Source of the DNA: an uncultured Prevotella sp.
GTDB lineage: Bacteria; Bacteroidota; Bacteroidia; Bacteroidales; Bacteroidaceae
Length of the DNA: 7,275 nt
Reading direction: 5' to 3'
NCBI GenBank assembly: GCA_900553285.1
Contig: USCX01000065.1
Coordinates: forward strand, 1-7,275
Under the pieces are notes generated by a model, which saw only the letters and a program-made list of their open reading frames with translations, had not been told where the DNA came from and did not search any database. The position numbers and the translations under genes are program-made. This document shows, piece by piece, positions 5,619 through 7,275 of the stretch (position 1 is its first letter; every line of letters begins with the position of its first letter).

Positions 5619-7066
5619 CCGAACCGTCGCTCAAAGAGAAAACCGTCCGTGGCCTTCTGTGGGGAGGCTTGTCCAACGGGTTGCAACAGGGGCTGAACCT
5701 CCTGTTCGGCATCCTGCTGGCGCGGATGCTGACGCCGGCCGACTACGGCATGGTGGGCATGCTGACCATCTTCTCGCTCATCGCGGGGACGTTGCAGGAG
5801 AGCGGTTTCATCTCGGCGCTGGCCAATCGCAAAGAGGTGAGCCAGCGCGACTATAACGCCGTTTTCTGGTTCAGCGCGGGCGTGAGCCTCCTGCTCTATA
5901 CGGTCCTTTTTTTCTCAGCGCCCCTCATCGCCCGTTTCTATGGCGAGCCCGCGTTGACCGCGCTTTCGCGCTACTCTTTCCTCGGTTTCCTCATCGCCAG
6001 TCTGGGCACGGCGCCGAGCGCCTACCTCTTTCGCAATCTTATGGTCAGGCAGAAGGCCCAGTCGGCCGTGGTGGCCCTGGTGCTTTCGGGCGTGGCGGGC
6101 GTCGTGCTGGCCTGGCACGGCTTTGCCTATTGGGGCATTGCCACGCAGAGCCTGCTCTATACCGCTACCGTGACGGCCTGTTACTGGATCTTTTCGGGCT
6201 GGCGTCCTTCGTTCCGCGTCGACTTCCGTCCGTTGCGCGGCCTGTTCGGATACAGCAGCCGGCTCATCGTGACGAACATCTTCACGCACGTCAACAACAA
6301 CTTCTTCTCGGTCATTCTCGGCCGTTTCTATACGGGGGCCGATGTCGGCAACTACAATCAGGCCAACAAATGGAACACGATGGGGCACACGCTCATTTCG
6401 GGCATGGTGGGCGGCGTGGCGCAGCCCGTGCTGGCCCAAGTGGGCGACGACCGCGAACGTCAGGGCCGCGTGTTCCGCAAGATGTTGCGGTTCACGTCGT
6501 TCGTCTCCTTTCCCGCCATGCTGGGCCTTTCGCTGATTGCTCCCGAACTCATCACCATAGCCGTCACCGACAAGTGGGCCGCCAGTGCCCGTATCTTGCG
6601 GCTGCTCTGTGTGGGCGGGGCCTTTGCGCCCATCGTCACGCTCTATTCCAACCTGATACTCAGCCGGGGGCGTTCGGACTGGTTCATGCGGAGCAACATC
6701 GTGCAGGGGCTTGTGCAGCTTGTGGCCGCCCTTGTGCTCTGTCGCTACGGGCTCTATGTGATGTTCAGCGTCTATGTGGCTGTCAATGTCGCATGGCTCT
6801 TCGTCTGGCATGCCATGGCGCGCCGGGCGGTCGATGTGAGTCTCGGGGCCGCGGTCAGGGACATGGCCCCCTATGCCGCCGTGGCCGCGGGGGCCATGCT
6901 TGCGGCTCATTTCGCCTCGTCGCCCCTGTCGTCCGTTTATGCCGTGTTGGCGGTGAAGGTGGCCGTGGCGGCCGTTTTCTATGTCGTGGCCATGTATCTT
7001 TTGGGGTCGGCCACTTTCCGCGAGAGTATGGATTACCTGTTGAAAAAGCACAAGTCACATGATTAG
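5615..7066 (+). CDS. Wzx-type polysaccharide flippase (WzxC-like, MOP superfamily)
   Basis: Inner-membrane protein expected to flip lipid-linked oligosaccharide units to the periplasm for capsule, exopolysaccharide or O-antigen assembly. The 483-residue length is typical. The N-terminus LKEKTVRGLLWGGLSNGLQQ and the LARMLTPADYGMVGM block (35-49) are characteristic of the COG2244/WzxC-like group, as is the central VTNIFTHVNNNFFSVILGRFY stretch. Hydrophobic segments occur throughout, consistent with 12-14 membrane helices, and the C-terminus is short and basic (LLKKHKSHD). The ATG at 5615 shares bases with the restriction gene stop (ATGA), and its own end overlaps the glycosyltransferase start by 8 bases. 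It is therefore part of the same operon and marks the entry into a surface-glycan locus. The exported glycan cannot be predicted. Confidence 0.93.
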   Translation: MTEPSLKEKTVRGLLWGGLSNGLQQGLNLLFGILLARMLTPADYGMVGMLTIFSLIAGTLQESGFISALANRKEVSQRDYNAVFWFSAGVSLLLYTVLFFSAPLIARFYGEPALTALSRYSFLGFLIASLGTAPSAYLFRNLMVRQKAQSAVVALVLSGVAGVVLAWHGFAYWGIATQSLLYTATVTACYWIFSGWRPSFRVDFRPLRGLFGYSSRLIVTNIFTHVNNNFFSVILGRFYTGADVGNYNQANKWNTMGHTLISGMVGGVAQPVLAQVGDDRERQGRVFRKMLRFTSFVSFPAMLGLSLIAPELITIAVTDKWAASARILRLLCVGGAFAPIVTLYSNLILSRGRSDWFMRSNIVQGLVQLVAALVLCRYGLYVMFSVYVAVNVAWLFVWHAMARRAVDVSLGAAVRDMAPYAAVAAGAMLAAHFASSPLSSVYAVLAVKVAVAAVFYVVAMYLLGSATFRESMDYLLKKHKSHD

Positions 7067-7275
7067 CATCATCATTCCGCTCTGGAACAAGGCGCCTTAC
7101 ATAGGCCGCTGCCTCGACAGCGTGCTGGCCCAGACGTGCGGCGATTTTGAAGTGGTCGTCGTCGACGACGGGAGCACGGACAACGGTCCCGGGCTTGTGG
7201 CCGCGCGAACCGACGGGCACATACGGCTGGTGAGGCAGGCCAACGGAGGCGTCGCGGTGGCCCGCAACCGGGGCG
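7059..7275 (+). CDS. Family 2 glycosyltransferase, N-terminal part (runs off right edge)
   Basis: The 72 visible codons start at ATG 7059-7061 with MISIIIPLWNKAPYIGRCLD. They show the GT-A nucleotide-sugar-binding fold of family 2: the first strand ISIIIPLWN, the SVLAQT helix (21-26), VVVVDDGSTDN at 32-42 with the UDP-sugar-contacting DDGS, and NGGVAVARNRG at 62-72. The catalytic metal DXD and acceptor regions lie beyond the window. It overlaps the flippase by 8 bases in another frame, so the two are co-transcribed and probably translationally coupled. It most likely adds a sugar to the glycan exported by the flippase; donor and linkage are unknown. Confidence 0.93.
   Translation, partial: MISIIIPLWNKAPYIGRCLDSVLAQTCGDFEVVVVDDGSTDNGPGLVAARTDGHIRLVRQANGGVAVARNRG

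Noticed and set aside
5915..7051. 378-residue minus-strand frame and 310-residue plus-strand alternative frame
   Set aside because: Both are shadows of the flippase; their His/Gly/Arg-rich composition is typical of off-frame reading of G+C-rich DNA.

Overview
The window looks like chromosomal DNA of a member of the order Bacteroidales (Bacteroidota), fairly G+C-rich for that group. Three promoter-like sites fit the Bacteroidota -7 box TAnnTTTG, two of them with a good TTTG -33 box 20 bases upstream. Start codons lack clear Shine-Dalgarno sequences. The rsfS-ftsH pair, the outer-membrane barrel protein and the WzxC-like flippase all resemble Bacteroidales proteins. The genus cannot be fixed from this sequence.

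Layout. Bases 1-1120 (minus strand) hold housekeeping genes: rsfS (ribosomal silencing factor) followed by the 5' part of ftsH (membrane AAA+ protease), which runs off the left edge. A roughly 300-base divergent spacer carries a promoter for each direction. Rightwards, 1427-2269 encodes a 280-residue secreted barrel-type outer-membrane protein closed by a strong intrinsic terminator. A tRNA-Gln(CUG) gene follows with its own promoter, a hairpin in its leader and an unusually long perfect hairpin directly at its 3' end.

Bases 2583-2977 carry no gene. They hold the most unusual structure in the window: two tandem copies, exactly 85 bases apart, of a composite element made of TGCGGCTCGG, then a dyad inside a 38-base variable core, then CGCTCGCCTTTT and TATATTTG. 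The dyad sequence differs between copies but its symmetry and centre are kept. The second copy is a perfect 30-bp palindrome overlapping the -33 region of the promoter that drives the next operon.

That operon (2978 to beyond the right edge) begins with a type II restriction-modification pair: a D12-class Dam-like adenine methyltransferase ending in a QLQLF sliding-clamp-type peptide, overlapping by 14 bases an AlwI/BstNBI-family type IIS endonuclease with its catalytic D/E/E set intact. The endonuclease stop overlaps (ATGA) the start of a Wzx-type polysaccharide flippase, which overlaps by 8 bases a GT2 glycosyltransferase cut by the window edge. A DNA-defence module is thus placed at the head of a surface-glycan operon. 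GATC, the expected methylation target, was found only 6 times in the window by eye against about 28 expected by chance.
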